A stretch of DNA of 64,000 bases from Heterostelium multicystogenum. Taxonomy: Eukaryota > Evosea > Eumycetozoa > Acytosteliales > Acytosteliaceae. A program made the position numbers and the translations under genes. The stretch lies in assembly GCA_003667245.1 (NCBI GenBank), contig RCNN01000016.1, forward strand, positions 1 to 64,000, given 5' to 3'. Below are positions 62,771-64,000 of the stretch, one piece after another (within the stretch, counting starts at the first letter, position 1; each line of letters opens with the position of its first letter). The notes below the pieces were generated by a model that ran no database searches, was not told where the DNA came from, and worked only from the letters and a program-made list of their open reading frames with translations.

Positions 62771-63620
62771 TCATCGTTCTGAAGCAGGTCGCTGTGCGCC
62801 CTGCGAGAAAAAGCGCCGGTGGCCCGCCACCGGCATGCGCGTCCGTATCGACGCCTGTTCGCTGCTATCGCGTTCGGCCAACAACACCGCCTCGCCTTGA
62901 TCCTGTTGTGCCAGCACCCGCCCCCATGGGTCGATGATCGCTGCATGCCCGAAGGTTTCCCTGGGCCCCGGATGCACGCCACCCTGGGCGGCCGCCAGCA
63001 GGTAGCACTGGGTCTCGATGGCACGCGCACGGATCAGCACATCCCAGTGCGCGGCGCCGGTTACCGCTGTAAAGGCCGAGGGCGCGGTGATCAACTCGGC
63101 ACCCGCAGCGCGCAATTCGCTGTATAGCTCCGGGAAGCGCAAGTCGTAACACACCGTCAGCCCCAGGCGGCCGACCGGCGTATCCGCCACGACCACCTGG
63201 CTACCATGAGCATAGTCATCGGATTCACGATAACGACCCCGGGCATCGGCCACATCGACATCGAACAGGTGCAGCTTGTCGTAGCGGGCAACGATTTCGC
63301 CCTGATCATCGATCAGCAGCGAGCAGGCATTGGACTTGGCGTTCGGCTGATCCTTTGGGGGCAGCGGCAAAGTGCCGGCCACTATCCATAAGGTGAGGTC
63401 GCGGGCGGTCTGTTTCAAACCATGGCAGGATCGGACCTTCGCCCAAGGCCTCGGCGCGACCGATATCGGCCACATCGCGACGGCCCATGGCGGCGAAGTT
63501 TTCCGGGAGTACCGCAAGCCTTGCACCGCCCGCCGCCGCTTGCTCCAGCAGGCGCCGGGCCTGAGCCAGGTTGGCCAGCACATCGCTTTGGCTGACCATT
63601 TGAATTACCGCAAAGGACAT
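62771..63620 (-). CDS. Carbon-nitrogen hydrolase (nitrilase superfamily)
   Basis: Amidase-type enzyme with the Glu-Lys-Cys triad: Glu in [12 protein letters not shown], Lys in [16 protein letters not shown], and Cys in [15 protein letters not shown]. Resembles the Nit1/omega-amidase branch that hydrolyses 2-oxoglutaramate or deaminated glutathione. One shift near 63410. About 282 residues. Corresponds to PA4475. 16 bp upstream of tldD. Confidence 0.88.
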
Positions 63621-63668
63621 GGGCCCACACTCCAGAAAAGGCATGAGGCCATGCTACTCCACAGGTAC

Positions 63669-64000
63669 TCAGTTTGGCTTTTCAAATGGCTTGTCGAAGG
63701 TGATTTTCGGGTCCTTCCACGGGCCTTCTACCTTGTACTGTACGCTGGCGAAACGCGAAACACGGTCGCCAATCAGCTTGTCGATCAGGAACAGCGCCCC
63801 GCCAATGGCCGGCGCGCCGACGATCAATGCAGCAATCGGCAGGTTGTTGGTGACCGGCAGCGTCACCAGCAACTTGGCATCGACGCGATCAGCCACCAGG
63901 TCCAGGGTGCCGTTGATCTCCAGGTTACTCGACGGGCCCGTCATGGTGATCGGCTCACGGGTTACAAACACGCCGTTACTGGCGGCCAGCAAGCCCTTGA
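63669..64000 (-). CDS. yhdP: YhdP-family AsmA-like protein, 3' end only
   Basis: The C-terminal about 110 residues of a very long envelope protein; the rest lies beyond the window. GPSSNLEINGTLDLVADRVDAKLLVTLPVTNNL, the hydrophobic PIAALIVGAPAIGGALFLIDKLIG and VEGPWKDPKITFDKPF match the C-terminus of YhdP, which helps phospholipid transport to the outer membrane. Corresponds to PA4476 by synteny. Confidence 0.85.
   Translation of the reverse strand, partial: KGLLAASNGVFVTREPITMTGPSSNLEINGTLDLVADRVDAKLLVTLPVTNNLPIAALIVGAPAIGGALFLIDKLIGDRVSRFASVQYKVEGPWKDPKITFDKPFEKPN

Overview
The window is a chromosomal segment of a Pseudomonas, most likely of the P. fluorescens group. The evidence is the high G+C content, the gene content, gene orders matching P. 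aeruginosa PA4447-PA4476 and PA4640-PA4647 as I remember them, and many copies of the intergenic GTGGGAGCGGGCTTGCTCGCG palindrome typical of fluorescent pseudomonads. Most multi-exonic-looking genes are one reading frame broken by single-base indels. Wherever a conserved motif shows what the base should be, the change is nearly always one extra base in or next to a short homopolymer. I therefore read these breaks as sequence error and annotate whole genes across them, stating the breaks.

Layout. 1-1440: an IS4-type element at the edge. 1517-9067: a catabolic island on the minus strand, made of a polyamine/opine-type ABC transporter (ATPase, two permeases, binding protein) interleaved with a three-subunit FAD/2Fe-2S dehydrogenase, plus a divergent IclR regulator. 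9186-13245: a LuxR-type response regulator and a large NCS1-permease/cysteine-rich/hybrid histidine kinase fusion. 13600-18548: urtABCDE, a urea-type ABC transporter, divergent from the kinase. 18588-20509: a LysE-type exporter gene interrupted by a complete IS481-family element with inverted repeats and a 6-bp target duplication. 20600-23439: a D-2-hydroxyacid dehydrogenase, rsmC, and a yybP-ykoY (Mn2+) riboswitch ahead of a GDT1/UPF0016 manganese exporter. 23598-31236: an M48 lipoprotein protease, a double-Cache chemoreceptor, an SRAP protein, small conserved proteins, an acyltransferase and a YajG lipoprotein.

31965-37700: mqo, a PA4642-type protein, a periplasmic protein, a WbuC cupin, hpt, upp and uraA (malate oxidation and purine/pyrimidine salvage). 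37830-42750: hisC, hisD, hisG, murA, ibaG. 42864-45904: mlaBCDEF (outer-membrane lipid asymmetry). 46200-53266: kdsD, kdsC, lptC, lptA, lptB, rpoN, hpf, ptsN, rapZ, ptsO, which joins Kdo and LPS export genes to sigma-54 and the nitrogen PTS. 53287-55351: a TDT/SLAC1-type transporter and a GlxA-type AraC regulator, inserted into otherwise conserved synteny. 55365-64000: a ZIP transporter, the Fur-type fagA-fumC-orfX-sodA operon, pmbA, yjgA, tldD, a nitrilase-family amidase and the 3' end of yhdP.

The least explained parts are the permease-kinase fusion with its cysteine cluster and palindromic intergenic region, and the orphan transporter/dehydrogenase island whose substrate cannot be read from sequence.
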